Part shown: one piece after another, positions 47,402 through 57,744 of the stretch
Layout: each line of letters opens with the position of its first letter
How positions within the stretch are numbered: position 1 is the stretch's first letter
Assembly: GCA_963734625.1 (NCBI GenBank)
Contig: CAVTHW010000019.1
Location: 1-64,000 of the forward strand
Reading direction: 5' to 3'
Length of the DNA stretch: 64,000 nucleotides
Origin: CAVTHW01 sp963734625
Lineage (GTDB): Bacteria; Acidobacteriota; Terriglobia; Bryobacterales; Bryobacteraceae
Notes under the pieces: model-generated
Seen by the model: only the letters and a program-made list of their open reading frames with translations
The model's database searches: none
What the model was told of the DNA's origin: nothing
Program-made: the position numbers and the translations under genes

Positions 47402-48806
47402 ATGAACGTCAAGATCGGTTCTGCAGTGCTAGTGCTCGCCGGTGTGGCGGTGTTCCCGCTGCTCTCTCAGGACTGGCCGATGTGGGGTGGCGCGGCGCAA
47501 CGCAACCTGGCGTCCGCCATGAAGAATCTCCCAGATTCCTGGGACGTCAAGAGCGGTAAGAACATCAAGTGGAAGGCGCAGATCGGTACGGCGTCATACG
47601 GAAACCCGGTAGTGGCCGACGGGAAGATCTTCCTCGGCACCAACAATGGGAATCCCAGGAACCCCGATATCCAGGGCGACAGGGGCGTGCTCATGTGCTT
47701 CCGGGAATCCGACGGCAAGTTCCTGTGGCAGGCCGTGTCGGACAAACTGGCTTCAGGCGCAGAGAACGATTTCCCCGAGCAGGGCGTCTGCTCCTCCCCC
47801 GCGGTGGAAGGCAAGCGGCTCTACTATGTGAACAACCGCGGAGAGTTGGTTTGCCTGGACACGGAAGGGTTCATGGACGGCAAGAACGACGGGCCTTTCC
47901 AGGGCGAGGTCTACAAGGGACCTGCCGATGCCGACATCGTCTGGAAACTCGACATGATGAAGGAACTGGGCGTGTACCAGCGCAACATGGCCAATTCGTC
48001 GCCGGTCATCTGGGAAGACCTGGTCTTTGTGGAGACGTCCAACGGCCGGAGTGACGAGAAACTCCCCTCTCCGAAAGCTCCCAGCTTTCTCGCCGTCAAC
48101 AAGAACACCGGGAAAGTCGTGTGGCAGGACAACTCACCGGGCGATGGCATCCTGCAGGGCCAGTGGTCCTCTCCGACTCTGGCTCTGGTAGATGGAGTGC
48201 AGCAGGCGTTCTTCGCGGGAGGAGACGGATGGTTGTACGGCTTCAATGCCCGGACGGGAGAGAAGCTCTGGAAATTCGATCTGAACCCCAAGAACACCGC
48301 CGCAAAGGAGCGCAATTACGGAGTCGCCACGCCTGTGTTCAGCGAAGGCAAGGTGCTCATGAGCGTGGGGCAGGATCCCGACATGGGCAGCGGACCCGGA
48401 CTTGCATATAGTATCGATCCCGCAAAACGGGGCGATATCACCGAATCCGGCAAGGTCTGGCAGTACGACAAGATCGAACCGTTCTATTTCGACAGCGGCA
48501 GTTGGCGACGGGTTGGCGTTCCTGTCCGATTTTAGAGGCACCTTGCACTGCCTGGACGCCAAGACCGGGAAACCGTACTGGACATACGACCTCAACTCTC
48601 CGGTCTGGGGATCTCCGCTGCTGGCGGACGGCAAAGTCTACTTGGGCGATGCGGACGGAGATCTTGCAGTTTTCAAGGCGAGTTCGGAGATGAAGAAACC
48701 CACCGTGATCGATATGGCGGACTCAGTCTACAGCACGCCGGTGCCGGCTAACGGCGTGCTGTATGTGATGACGAGAACCCAGTTGTTCGCCATCACTGCG
48801 CAATAA
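47402..48806 (+). CDS. Exported PQQ-type beta-propeller protein (one frameshift)
   Basis: After a signal segment (GSAVLVLAGVAVFPLLS) the protein carries repeated beta-propeller blades of the PQQ-dehydrogenase type: QDWPMWGGAAQRNLAS, GVLMCFRESDGKFLWQAV, FLAVNKNTGKVVWQDNS, LYGFNARTGEKLWKF and, after a shift near 48,505, LHCLDAKTGKPYWTYDL. The Trp-containing blade ends are clear. No PQQ- or metal-binding residues of true quinoproteins could be identified, so it may be a non-enzymatic propeller. A paralogue follows after 36 bases. Confidence 0.87.
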
Positions 48807-48842
48807 GAATGAGGCCGGAAAGTAGCAAGAGGAGCCACTTCA

Positions 48843-50195
48843 ATGAAGACCGAAACGAAACTCATCATGATGATCTTAGCGCCGCTAATTGCGGGCAGCG
48901 CGTTTGCCGCGGATTGGCCACAGTATTTTGGGCCGAGCCGGAACAGCACATCCACCGAAAAGGGGATACTGCGAACCTGGCCCACCGAGGGCCCGAAGGT
49001 GCTCTGGACCGCCCCTCTCGGCATCGGCTTCGGCGGCCCCGCCGTCAGCGCCGGCAAGGTTTATCTGCTTGATCGCGACGACAAGGTCGGCGACACCTTA
49101 AGGGTCTACGATCTTTCCAACGGCAAGGAACTCTGGAACTTCGCCTACGCCGGTCCGGGTAAGGTGGAGTTTCCGGGATCGCGGACCACCCCGACGGTGG
49201 ATGGCGATCGTGTCTACACCGTGGGTATGGTGGGAGATCTGTACTGCTTTAGCACTACCACCCAAAAGCCTCTCTGGCATAAGAACATCTGGACGGATTT
49301 CGGCGGCGGCAAAGGCGTCCTCGCCACCCCCTTCTCGCCCGCCATCGAGGGCGGCCAATTGCCGATATGGGGAATCGTTCAGAACCCGCTGATTTACCGC
49401 GATCTTTTGATCGTGGCCTCGCAGGCGCCCCAGGCGGGTGTAGTCGCATACGACAAAGCGACCGGTGAAATCAAATGGAAGACAGCTTCGCTCACCGGCG
49501 GGGCTCCGCAAGCATCTCCGCTCAATAGCGGAACCTCTTACGTTAGTCCCTCCGTGGTTAAAGTCGGCGCGGAAGATCAACTCGTCATGATAACCGCGGC
49601 ACAGGGATTTGGCCGCGCTTCCAGCGGCGGAACCACCAACGGTATTGACCCGTTGACCGGGAAGGTCCTGTGGACCTACACCAACTTTAACTGCTGGATC
49701 CCGGTCGCTCACGCCGTGGACGCGGGCGAAGGACGGATACTGCTTGCCGGCGGGTATAACGCAGGGTCCGCCATGATTCAGGTAGCAAAGAAGGCAGACG
49801 GGACCTATGGAGTCACCGAGTTGTTCAAGACCGTGGAATTCGGGTCTCACACGCAACCGCCGATTCTGTATAAGGACCATTTCTATGTGCAGTACACGAC
49901 CAACGAGCGAAGGGATGGAATGGTGAGCATGAGCATGAGCGGCGAGGTCAAGTGGAAGACCGGACAGAATCCGGCGTTCGTCAGAGGCGGCGCCATCCTC
50001 GTCGATGGCGTTTTGCTGGCTACTGACGGCAGCAGGAAGTTGTACGTGATTGAACCGGATCCGGCGGGTTTCAAACCGCTGGCCAGCGCCGAGTTGCTGG
50101 AAGCCGGTAACAACTGGGCCCCCTTAGCGCTGTCAGACGGCAAACTGCTTATTCGCGACCAAAAGAAATTGATCGTCGTTCAAGTGGGTCAGTGA
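48843..50195 (+). CDS. Exported PQQ-type beta-propeller protein
   Basis: An intact 450-residue paralogue of the preceding gene. The signal peptide (MILAPLIAGSAFAADWP) ends with an AxA cleavage site, and the mature part starts WPQYFGPSRNSTSTEKG, a common opening of this group. Blades include LRVYDLSNGKELWNFAY, LYCFSTTTQKPLWHKNIW, VVAYDKATGEIKWKTASL and IDPLTGKVLWTYTNF. The function is not known. Relatives often sit beside secreted oxidoreductases and dehydrogenases. Confidence 0.92.
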   Translation: MKTETKLIMMILAPLIAGSAFAADWPQYFGPSRNSTSTEKGILRTWPTEGPKVLWTAPLGIGFGGPAVSAGKVYLLDRDDKVGDTLRVYDLSNGKELWNFAYAGPGKVEFPGSRTTPTVDGDRVYTVGMVGDLYCFSTTTQKPLWHKNIWTDFGGGKGVLATPFSPAIEGGQLPIWGIVQNPLIYRDLLIVASQAPQAGVVAYDKATGEIKWKTASLTGGAPQASPLNSGTSYVSPSVVKVGAEDQLVMITAAQGFGRASSGGTTNGIDPLTGKVLWTYTNFNCWIPVAHAVDAGEGRILLAGGYNAGSAMIQVAKKADGTYGVTELFKTVEFGSHTQPPILYKDHFYVQYTTNERRDGMVSMSMSGEVKWKTGQNPAFVRGGAILVDGVLLATDGSRKLYVIEPDPAGFKPLASAELLEAGNNWAPLALSDGKLLIRDQKKLIVVQVGQ

Positions 50196-50259
50196 GGGCG
50201 GTAGTTACTTCACAGTCCGGGGCGGGGCGAGGGGCCAGGCCCAAGTCGCGCCCCAAAAG

Positions 50260-50319
50260 GCGGACGTATTCCGTTTCACGCCCGAGGAAATCCGACGAAG
50301 CGTGAATGACGGGTGCTGA
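50260..50319 (+). pseudogene. Remnant of an aldo/keto reductase C-terminus
   Basis: The short frame reads ADVFRFTPEEIRRSVND and matches the stretch ADAVRFTPEELRDFNAA near the C-terminus of the aldo/keto reductase at 51387. Nothing else of that gene is left. It suggests that a third reductase once stood here, or that a duplication was partly deleted. Confidence 0.45.
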
Positions 50320-50353
50320 GTACTTCTCCGAGAGAGCAAGTTAGGACGGAGAA

Positions 50354-51343
50354 ATGAAAAGACGCAAACTCGGAAACCTTGAAGTCTCCGCGATCGGATA
50401 CGGTTGCATGGGCCTAAGCTACGGCTACGGTCCGGCAACGGATCGGCGGGAATCCATCCGGATCATTCACGTCGCCGCCGAGCGCGGCGTCACGTTCTTC
50501 GACACGGCGGAAGCGTATGGTCCATTCACGAATGAGGAGCTCTTGGGTGAGGCTTTAGCTCCGATCCGCGACCAGGTCGTCATCGCGACAAAGTTCGGCT
50601 GGAACATCGACCCGCAGACCGGAGAGCGTCACGCCGGCCTAAATAGCCGTCCTGAACACATCAAGGTCTCAACGGAGGCTATGCTCAAGCGGCTCAAGAC
50701 TGATCGCATCGACCTGCTGTACCAGCATCGGGTCGACCCCGACGTGCCGATCGAGGAAGTCGCCGGTACCCTGAAAGACCTGATCGCGGAAGGAAAGGTC
50801 AACCACTACGGGCTTTCCGAGGCTGGCGCTCAGACGATCCGCCGCGCGGATGCAGTCCATCCGGTGACTGCGATTCAGAGCGAGTACTCAATCTGGACGC
50901 GGGATCCTGAGGCGGAGGTGCTGCCGGCCTGCGGGGAACTCGGGATCGGCTTTGTGCCGTGGAGTCCACTGGGTCAGGGTTTCCTTACAGGGAAGATCGA
51001 TTCGAGCACGACATTCGACAGCTCCGACTTCCGCGCCTCGTTTCCCCGTTTCACCCGTGAGGCGCGGGAAGCCAACCTGGCCCTCGTCGATCTCTTGAAG
51101 CAGATAGCCGGGCGAAAGAAGGCGACGCCTGCCCAGGTCGCACTCGCATGGCTGTTGGCGCAGAAGCCCTGGATTGTGCCGATTCCCGGCACCACGAAAC
51201 TACATCGGCTCGAGGAGAACCTGGGCTCGGTTGGAGTGGAGCTTACGTCCGCGGACCTGCGCGAAATTGAGACATCGTTTGCCAAGATCCCCGTGCAAGG
51301 CGCGCGGCTTCCTGAACGGATTTTGCAGTACTCGAATCGCTGA
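50354..51343 (+). CDS. Aldo/keto reductase
   Basis: NADPH-dependent carbonyl reductase family, cytoplasmic. The 329-residue frame is intact: RKLGNLEVSAIGYGCMGLSY, the catalytic Asp and Tyr in FFDTAEAYGP, Lys in VVIATKFGWN and His in LLYQHRVDPD, then PLGQGFLTGKID and VPIPGTTKLHRLEENL for cofactor binding. It belongs to the YhdN/AKR13-like group. A paralogue with a Tat signal follows after 43 bases. Confidence 0.95.
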   Translation: MKRRKLGNLEVSAIGYGCMGLSYGYGPATDRRESIRIIHVAAERGVTFFDTAEAYGPFTNEELLGEALAPIRDQVVIATKFGWNIDPQTGERHAGLNSRPEHIKVSTEAMLKRLKTDRIDLLYQHRVDPDVPIEEVAGTLKDLIAEGKVNHYGLSEAGAQTIRRADAVHPVTAIQSEYSIWTRDPEAEVLPACGELGIGFVPWSPLGQGFLTGKIDSSTTFDSSDFRASFPRFTREAREANLALVDLLKQIAGRKKATPAQVALAWLLAQKPWIVPIPGTTKLHRLEENLGSVGVELTSADLREIETSFAKIPVQGARLPERILQYSNR

Positions 51344-51386
51344 GGCAGGGCAGAAGAGACCTTTGGGAACTGAGGAAAGGAACGAG

Positions 51387-52554
51387 ATGCAGAACTTGGA
51401 AGGCACAGACGCTAAGAAGAGCCACGACATGGATCGCCGCTCATTTCTGCGGGGAGCCGGAGCCATCGCCGCGGCAACCACCGGCGGTCTTTCATCCACG
51501 GCCACTGCGCAAGAGCGTGGTGGCGCCACAGCCAAGCTCGTCAACGGGCGGCGCAAACTCGGGAAGCTCGAGGTTTCGAGCATCGGACTCGGCTGCCAGG
51601 ACATGACGGGCGCCGTTTATGCATCGGCCCCGAACCGGGCCGACATGATCGCCCTCGCCCGCGCGGCTCATGACCGTGGCGTGACCTTCTTCGATGCCGC
51701 GGAAGCTTATGGTCCGCTCGAAGTCGAACGGATCCTGGGCGAAGCGTTGGCGCCTTTCCGCAATCAGGTGGTGATTGCCACCAAGTTCGGCTGGAACATC
51801 GACCCGGAAACGGGGCGGATGGCGGGCGGCCTCAACAGCCGGCCCGATCACATACGCACTGGCCGTCGACGGCATGCTGAAGCGCCTGCGGACGGACCGC
51901 ATCGATCTGCTGTACCAGCACCGCGTCGATCCCGCGGTCCCCATCGAAGACGTGGCCGGCACGGTCAAGGATCTGATCGGCCAAGGCAAGGTGTTGCATT
52001 TCGGACTTTCCGAACCGGGTCCGCAGACGGTCCGCCGCGCTCATGCGGTGCAAGCCCTTGCGGCGATTCAGAACGAATACTCCATAATGGCGCGCGACCC
52101 GGAAGCCCAAATCCTGCCCATCTGCAAGGAACTGGGAATCGGACTGGTATGCTGGGGCCCGCTCGCCCAGGGATTCCTGACGGGCGCTTTCGACCGGGAT
52201 ACGCAGTTCCAGCGGGGCGATTTTCGCGGCTCTGTGCCCTGGTTCTCGCCTGAAAACCGCCCCGGCAATCTCGCGATTGTCGAAGTCGTGAAAGACTGGG
52301 GGCGGCGCCAGGGAGCGACGCCCGCTCAGATCGCGCTCGCCTGGTTGTTAGCTCAAGGACCCTCGGTGGTTCCGATTCCCGGCACGAACAAGCTGCCGCA
52401 TCTGATCGAGGATCTGGGCGCCGACGCCGTTCGTTTCACGCCTGAAGAACTCCGGGATTTCAATGCCGCTCTGGCCCGCACTCCGGTTCAGGGCGCGCGG
52501 ATGGGGCGAGGCATTTTGTCGCTCTCCGGCGTGGAAGCGCCCCCAAAGCAGTAA
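51387..52554 (+). CDS. Aldo/keto reductase with a twin-arginine signal (one frameshift)
   Basis: A paralogue of the gene at 50354 with an added N-terminus: DRRSFLRGAGAIAAATTGG, a twin-arginine signal, then RKLGKLEVSSIGLGCQDMT and the same catalytic set (FFDAAEAYGP, VVIATKFGWN, LLYQHRVDPA). One shift near 51,850 is needed. The ATG at 51387 has AGGAAAGGA upstream. Tat export of an NADPH enzyme means that it would leave the cytoplasm folded with its cofactor, as known for glucose-fructose oxidoreductase. The substrate is unknown. Confidence 0.9.
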
Positions 52555-52602
52555 TGACCGCTCGGAGAATCCCGAGCAGTAAATTACGCGGAAAGGAAGC
52601 CA

Positions 52603-53410
52603 ATGAGGACCTTCGTAGCGATCGCGATTGCGTTTTGCGCGCTTGCCTTAGGCGCGCGAAGCCAAGTCTTGATTACGCGTAGCAACTCGCAGCCTCCCAG
52701 CACAGGGTCGGCCGACAACTTCACCGGCACGGTGCGAATCTTAGGCTCCTTCCAGCGGACCGCGCCCGCGCGGGTCTCCGGCGCCACGGTTACATTTGAA
52801 CCCGGCGCCAGAACCGCGTGGCACACACATCCGTTGGGGCAGACTCTGATCGTGACGGCGGGGGTCGGCCGGGTACAGCGCTGGGGCGATCCCGCGGAAG
52901 AAATCCGGCCGGGGGATGTGGTCTGGATCCCGCCAGGCCAGAAGCATTGGCACGGGGCCGCGCCCAACAGTTCGATGACGCACATCGCCATCTCGGAACA
53001 GCTCGACGGCAAGACCGTCGATTGGATGGAGAAGGTGAGTGACGCGCAGTACGGCGCGCCGCTTCGTGGCCAGACAGCGGCCGGCAATGCCGGTGCGCGG
53101 GCCCGCCCTTCCCAAGGTGCAATCGGCGACTTCGCACCTAAGCTGGCCGAACTGACCGACGACGTGCTGTACGGCGACATTTGGGAACGTCCGGAGCTTC
53201 CAAAGCGTGACCGAAGCCTGATCGACCGTGGCGGCGCTGATCGCTTTGAACCGTCCGGACCAGCTCCGGTCTCACCTTCGCATCGCGCGCGAAAACGGAG
53301 TGACTCAGGAGGAGTTGATCGAGACCATCACTCACCTGGCGTTCTACGCCGGGTGGCCGAGCGCGGTAACCGCCGTCGGCGTCGCCAGAGAAGTTTTCGG
53401 CCAGAGATGA
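52603..53410 (+). CDS. Exported cupin / carboxymuconolactone decarboxylase-like fusion (one frameshift)
   Basis: After a signal peptide (FVAIAIAFCALALGARS) comes a cupin domain: TFEPGARTAWHTHPLGQTL with metal-binding His residues and IRPGDVVWIPPGQKHWHGA. A C-terminal carboxymuconolactone decarboxylase / AhpD-like domain follows: LYGDIWERPELPKRDRSLI and, after a shift near 53,222, QLRSHLRIARENGVTQEELI and ETITHLAFYAGWPSA. This second part lacks the CxxC of AhpD. Cupin-CMD fusions are common beside oxidoreductases. The gene follows the Tat aldo/keto reductase and is probably in its operon. Confidence 0.87.
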
Positions 53411-53432
53411 AACGGAAATGCAGGAGGGGCTC

Positions 53433-54512
53433 ATGAAAAGTCAGTACATCGCGCTTTGGCTGAGCACAACCGCACTGCTTACTTCAGCAAGCGCACAAGT
53501 CCGTCAGAAACGGCAAGTCAGAACCGCTGATGATCCAGGAGCAAGGCAGCTTCGCTGTCGGTGGTAAGGTCATTACGAATCCGGGAACCTTCAATCCGAA
53601 ACAGCCAACCCCTGAGGGCCAGACACTGCATGGCGATCACGCATACGTCTTTTATCAGATTCCAGTGAATCGGCGTAAGCTTCCGCTCGTGTTTCTGCAC
53701 GGCACGGGCCAGTTTTCAAAGACTTGGGAGACCACTCCAGATGGCAGGGAGGGTTTCCAGACGATCTTCCTCCGCCGCCGCTTTCCGGTATATCTGATCG
53801 ACCAGCCGCGTCGTGGCAACGCGGGCCGTAGCACGGTCTCAGCGACGATCGACGCCACGCCCGATGAGCAGATGTGGTTCGGTACTTTCCGGGTCGGTAT
53901 TTGGCCTGAGTATTTTCCGGGTGTCCAGTTCTCGAAGGATCACTGAAGCCCTCAACCAGTACTTCCGCCAGATGACACCGAACGTGGGGCCGTACGATCC
54001 CGAGGTGATCTCAGACGCCTGCGCGGCACTATTCAACAAGATCGGACCAGCAGTCTTTGTAACTCACTCGCAGGGGGGCGGACTGGGCTGGGCGACAGCC
54101 CTCAAGACCAAGCAATGTGCGGGGAATCGTCTCGTATGAACCCGGCAGTGGCTTCCTGTTTCCTGAAGGAGAAGTTCCAGAGGCGATGCCGAGCTCTGGT
54201 GGGCCGCTCACGGCGATCGGCATACCAATGGCCGAGTTCATGAAACTCACCAGGGTGCCCATCATCATCTTTTACGGTGACTTCATCCCTGAGGAGCCCA
54301 GCGATATTCCCGGCCAGGATGGATGGCGAGTTCGGCTGGAGATGGCCAGGAAGTGGCGGGACACCGTCAACCGTCACGGTGGCGACGTGACTCTTGTGCA
54401 TCTGCCGGAAGTCGGTGTCCGTGGAAATACGCATTTCCCGTTCTCCGACTTGAATAACCAACAAGTGGCTGATCTGATGTCGAAGTTTCTGGCAGAGAAG
54501 AAGCTCGACTGA
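53433..54512 (+). CDS. Exported alpha/beta hydrolase (frameshifts)
   Basis: It starts MKSQYIALWLSTTALLTSAS after CAGGAGGGG and then reads QEQGSFAVGGKVITNPGTF, LPLVFLHGTGQFSKTWETTP (oxyanion hole), VYLIDQPRRGNAGRST, VFVTHSQGGGLGWATALKTK (nucleophile Ser) and VPIIIFYGDFIPE (acid). The final His is in GVRGNTHFPFSD. Shifts near 53,520, 53,935 and 54,115 are needed. It belongs to a group of secreted esterase-like proteins common in Acidobacteriota. It is 22 bases after the cupin-CMD gene. Confidence 0.82.
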
Positions 54513-54535
54513 TCCGCTGCTAAATGGAGTCTGAA

Positions 54536-54800
54536 ATGAGAGAAGTAATCAATGCGAAGAGACGCGAGTTCCTCAGAGCGTCAGGGCAGATTCTCTCAGG
54601 TGTTATGGTAGCCAGGGCAGCCACCGCTGCTCCGACCGATACAGCCCAGCCAACCGGTGTGAAAGAACCGGCCGTGATTGGATATCCCAACAAGAAAGGC
54701 GTGACGATCGAACGGGTCACTTATCCTGCAAGAAACATGGGCACATCGATCGTCGCCAATCTCTTCAAGCCGGCCGGTCTTCATGCGAATCGAAAATACA
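54536..54800 (+). pseudogene. Alpha/beta hydrolase, N-terminal fragment cut by the FecR segment
   Basis: The frame starts MREVINAKRREFLRASGQIL, a Tat-like signal, and continues KKGVTIERVTYPARNMGTSI and VANLFKPAGLHANRKY. This is the start of a YcjY-like exported hydrolase. The next expected stretch (proline-rich strand and oxyanion hole) is absent, because at about 54,800 the sequence becomes a FecR-domain gene. The matching C-terminal end of such a hydrolase is found at 55,700-55,858. Confidence 0.7.
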
Positions 54801-54805
54801 GGGGT

Positions 54806-55624
54806 ATGGCGGGAATGGCCTCCAAGCATCTTTCAGGATGCGCGGCGATCGCCCTGGGCCTGACTTTCGCGTTTTGGCTCGGAGGGTCTCAGTGCAAGGG
54901 GCAGGCTGTGATTTCCGCGAAGTCTGGCCTGATTCACCTCGCAGAGGGGAGTGTGTTGCTGAACGACCGGGCGATACCGACCCAAGGAGGGCGGTTTCCC
55001 CAAATGCAGGCGGGCGATGTGCTCCGCACCCGGCGGGGCAGAGCAGAGGTGCTTCTGAGTCCCAAGGCATTTCTGAGAGTCGGAGAGGGCAGTGCCATAC
55101 GCCTGGTCTCGGAGTCCGTGGCCGATTCCCGGTTCGAGGTCCTGAGGGGGTCGGTAATCCTGGAGGTCTCCGAGATTCAGCAAGGCACGTCCGTGGCCGC
55201 GATGTGGAACGACGTCACGGTTCGGGCGTCGCGGAAGGGGGTCTACCGCCTGGACGCAGCGCCAGCCGCTCTGCGCGTTTTCGAGGGCCAGGCCGTGGCC
55301 GGGCTTTCCGGGACCGACATCAAGGTCGGCAAAGGCAGAATGCTGCGCTTCGACGGCAGCCGCGCCGCCGTCAAGTTCGACGGAGAGAAGCAGGACGCTT
55401 TGGACCTGTGGAACCGCAGACGGACGGAATACCTGGCCATGGCGAACCTGCGCGGGCTGAGAAGGGGACGGGCATCCGGGATGCGCGGAGGCCGCCCGCC
55501 GACAATCATCTTGCCGGGAGGAAACGGTGGCGGACAGGATGCCCTGGGGGGCGCCCCGAGGAGCGAACCCAACCCGCCGGAGGAGCGCAACGGCGACTCC
55601 CCGGATGCCAATGGCGGCGGATAA
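54806..55624 (+). CDS. FecR-domain protein
   Basis: Signal or anchor segment IALGLTFAFWLGGSQ, then a FecR domain: AVISAKSGLIHLAEGSVLLN, QAGDVLRTRRGRAEVLLSP, FLRVGEGSAIRLVSES, VTVRASRKGVYRLDA and ALRVFEGQAVAGLSG. A Gly/Pro-rich tail follows. In Acidobacteriota such proteins are exported and usually not linked to iron-citrate sensing. The ATG at 54806 or 54815 is the start; no strong ribosome binding site is seen. The gene lies between the two halves of an unrelated hydrolase gene, in frame with the first half. Confidence 0.8.
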   Translation: MAGMASKHLSGCAAIALGLTFAFWLGGSQCKGQAVISAKSGLIHLAEGSVLLNDRAIPTQGGRFPQMQAGDVLRTRRGRAEVLLSPKAFLRVGEGSAIRLVSESVADSRFEVLRGSVILEVSEIQQGTSVAAMWNDVTVRASRKGVYRLDAAPAALRVFEGQAVAGLSGTDIKVGKGRMLRFDGSRAAVKFDGEKQDALDLWNRRRTEYLAMANLRGLRRGRASGMRGGRPPTIILPGGNGGGQDALGGAPRSEPNPPEERNGDSPDANGGG

Positions 55625-55699
55625 CCTCCCGCGATTCTGACAGAATCGATCTAAAGCCTTTCAGGGGGAGAATTGGCTTGGTACCACCGTGGATGCCAT

Positions 55700-55858
55700 G
55701 AACGCACGATGCTGGTGAGGGTTTTCCCGAATAAGAAAGCGAAGGCGCCGAAGGAACTCCACATCATCGAAGGCGCGAGCCACATGGATATGTGTGACGG
55801 TCCGCAATTCGTAGCACCCGCAGTTGAGAAGCTAGCGGACTTCTTTCGTCAACTGTGA
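55700..55858 (+). pseudogene. Alpha/beta hydrolase, C-terminal fragment
   Basis: NKKAKAPKELHIIEGASHMD followed by MCDGPQFVAPAVEKLADFF is the C-terminal end of a YcjY/dienelactone-hydrolase-like protein, with the catalytic His in GASHMD. Nothing of the middle of the protein lies upstream. It probably belongs to the N-terminal fragment at 54536, with about 230 residues lost between them. Confidence 0.65.
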
Positions 55859-56092
55859 TACGGGCGTAGCCGCTAAAGAACGTTGGCGAGGCCAAGGAAG
55901 GACAGGGGCCCCGGACTCCTTGTGTCGGACCGGATGGAACATCGGTCCGCACGCCCTGGTGATTCCGATGGCAGGAATGGCAGAGAGCCGCAACGGCGAT
56001 CACAGGCGCAGATGTCTACACGGGCCCCCACTGGAGTGCGGAGTGAAGCGGTCTGACCGGAATTGCTACTTATTTTCAAAAGGAGACTACGA

Positions 56093-57744
56093 ATGATAGG
56101 CAAGCGTTTTCTGAAGTTATGTCAACCGGGAGTCTTGATCGGCGCCGCCCTGCTGGGGCTGGCGGCGATGGGTGGCGGCAACGCCGCGCCGCCTCCTGTG
56201 GTGCGAGTGGACAGCGGCGAGCTGCAAGGGGTGGTCGACGACGGCGTCGTGTCCTACAAAGGCATCCCCTTCGCGGCGCCCCCCGTGGGCGACCTGCGGT
56301 GGCGGCCGCCTCAGCCGGTGGCGCCGTGGACCGGCGTGCGCCAGGCGGCGGAATTCGGGGCGGACTGCATGCAGGGACGGTTCGGCCCGCCCCCGGCGGC
56401 GCCTGGTGCGCCTCCGGCGCGGGTGCCGTCGGAAGATTGTCTGTTCCTGAACGTCTGGCGCCCCGCGAGCGCCGCGCCAGGGGCGAAGCTGCCCGTGATG
56501 GTCTGGATCTACGGGGGCGGGTTCACGGGCGGCTCGAGCTCCTCGCCCAACACCTCGGGGACCCAGTTCGCCAAGCAGGGCGTCGTCCTGGTCGCTGCCA
56601 ATTACCGCGTGGGGCGCTTCGGGTTCTTCGCCTTCCCCGCGTTGAGCCGCGAGCGCCCTGACGAGACCAAGGGGAACTACGCGTACATGGACCAGATCGC
56701 GGCCCTGCAGTGGGTCAAGCGGAACATCGCCGCGTTCGGAGGCGATCCGAACAACGTCACTATCTTTGGATTCTCCGCGGGCGGCGTCTCGGTGCACAGC
56801 CTCCTGGCTTCGCCAATGGCGCGCGGCCTGTTCCACAAGGCGATCGTCGAGTCTGGCGGTTCGCGCGACAGCGTGCTCACCGCGCGGCCGATGCGCGCGG
56901 ACGGCGTCGATCCGAACTATCCGGTGTCGGCCGAGACGATCGGGATCAACTTCGCGCGCTCGATGGGGATCGAGGGCACGGACCAGGCCGCGCTGGCCAA
57001 GTCTGCGCGCCCTCAGCGCCGACGCAGGTCCTTCGCGGCGCGCCGGCCCAACCGGGGGTCAGCGTTCCGTCCTACGAGACGACGCCGGTCCTTGACGGCA
57101 AGCTGGTCACGGAGACGGCCGAGACCGCCTACAAGGCCACGCGCCAGCCGCGTGTTCCGCTCATGGTCGGAAGCAACAGCGCCGATACTGCGGGTAACCG
57201 GGTAAGGGCGACCACCAAGGAGCAGTTGTTCGCCCGGTTCGGCCAGTGGAGCGCCCAGGCGAAGGCGGCCTACGATCCCGACGGATCGACAGATTTGGCC
57301 ACGCTGGTATCGAGGGCAAACGACGACTTCGGCCAAGCCGAGCCGGCCCGCTTCGCCGCGAATGCCTTCGCGGCCAACGGTTCGCCCGTCTATCGCTACC
57401 GGTTCTCCTACGTTCAGACTGCGATGCGGGAACGGATGCGGACGGGGGCCCCGCACGGCGGCGAAATCGGCTTCGTGTTCGGCACGCTGACGGCCCGCCC
57501 AGGCTCGACGCTGTCGCCTGAGGATCAGGCGGTCTCCCGGATGGCGCAAAGCTACTGGGTCAACTTCGCCAAGACCGGCGACCCGAATGGTGCGGGCCTG
57601 CCGGCTTGGCCGCGTCACGATCCCAGCAAGGATTTGATCTTCGAATTCCGTCCCGATGGCTCGGCCGGCGCGATCCCGGATTCCTGGAAAGCGCGGCTTG
57701 ACGTGATGCAGTTGGCCACCGAATCGGGGAAGCGGGCCGATTAG
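56093..57744 (+). CDS. Exported type-B carboxylesterase (one frameshift)
   Basis: It starts after AAAAGGAGA with a signal peptide (PGVLIGAALLGLAAMGGGNA). Type-B esterase motifs are VVSYKGIPFAAPPVGDLRWR, SEDCLFLNVWRPA, VMVWIYGGGFTGGS (oxyanion hole), NVTIFGFSAGGVSVHSLLA (nucleophile; the usual GESAGG reads GFSAGG) and PHGGEIGFVFG (His). One shift near 57,003 joins the two halves (Ser half and His half). The length is about 550 codons. The substrate is unknown. It has a higher G+C look than its neighbours on the left. Confidence 0.9.
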
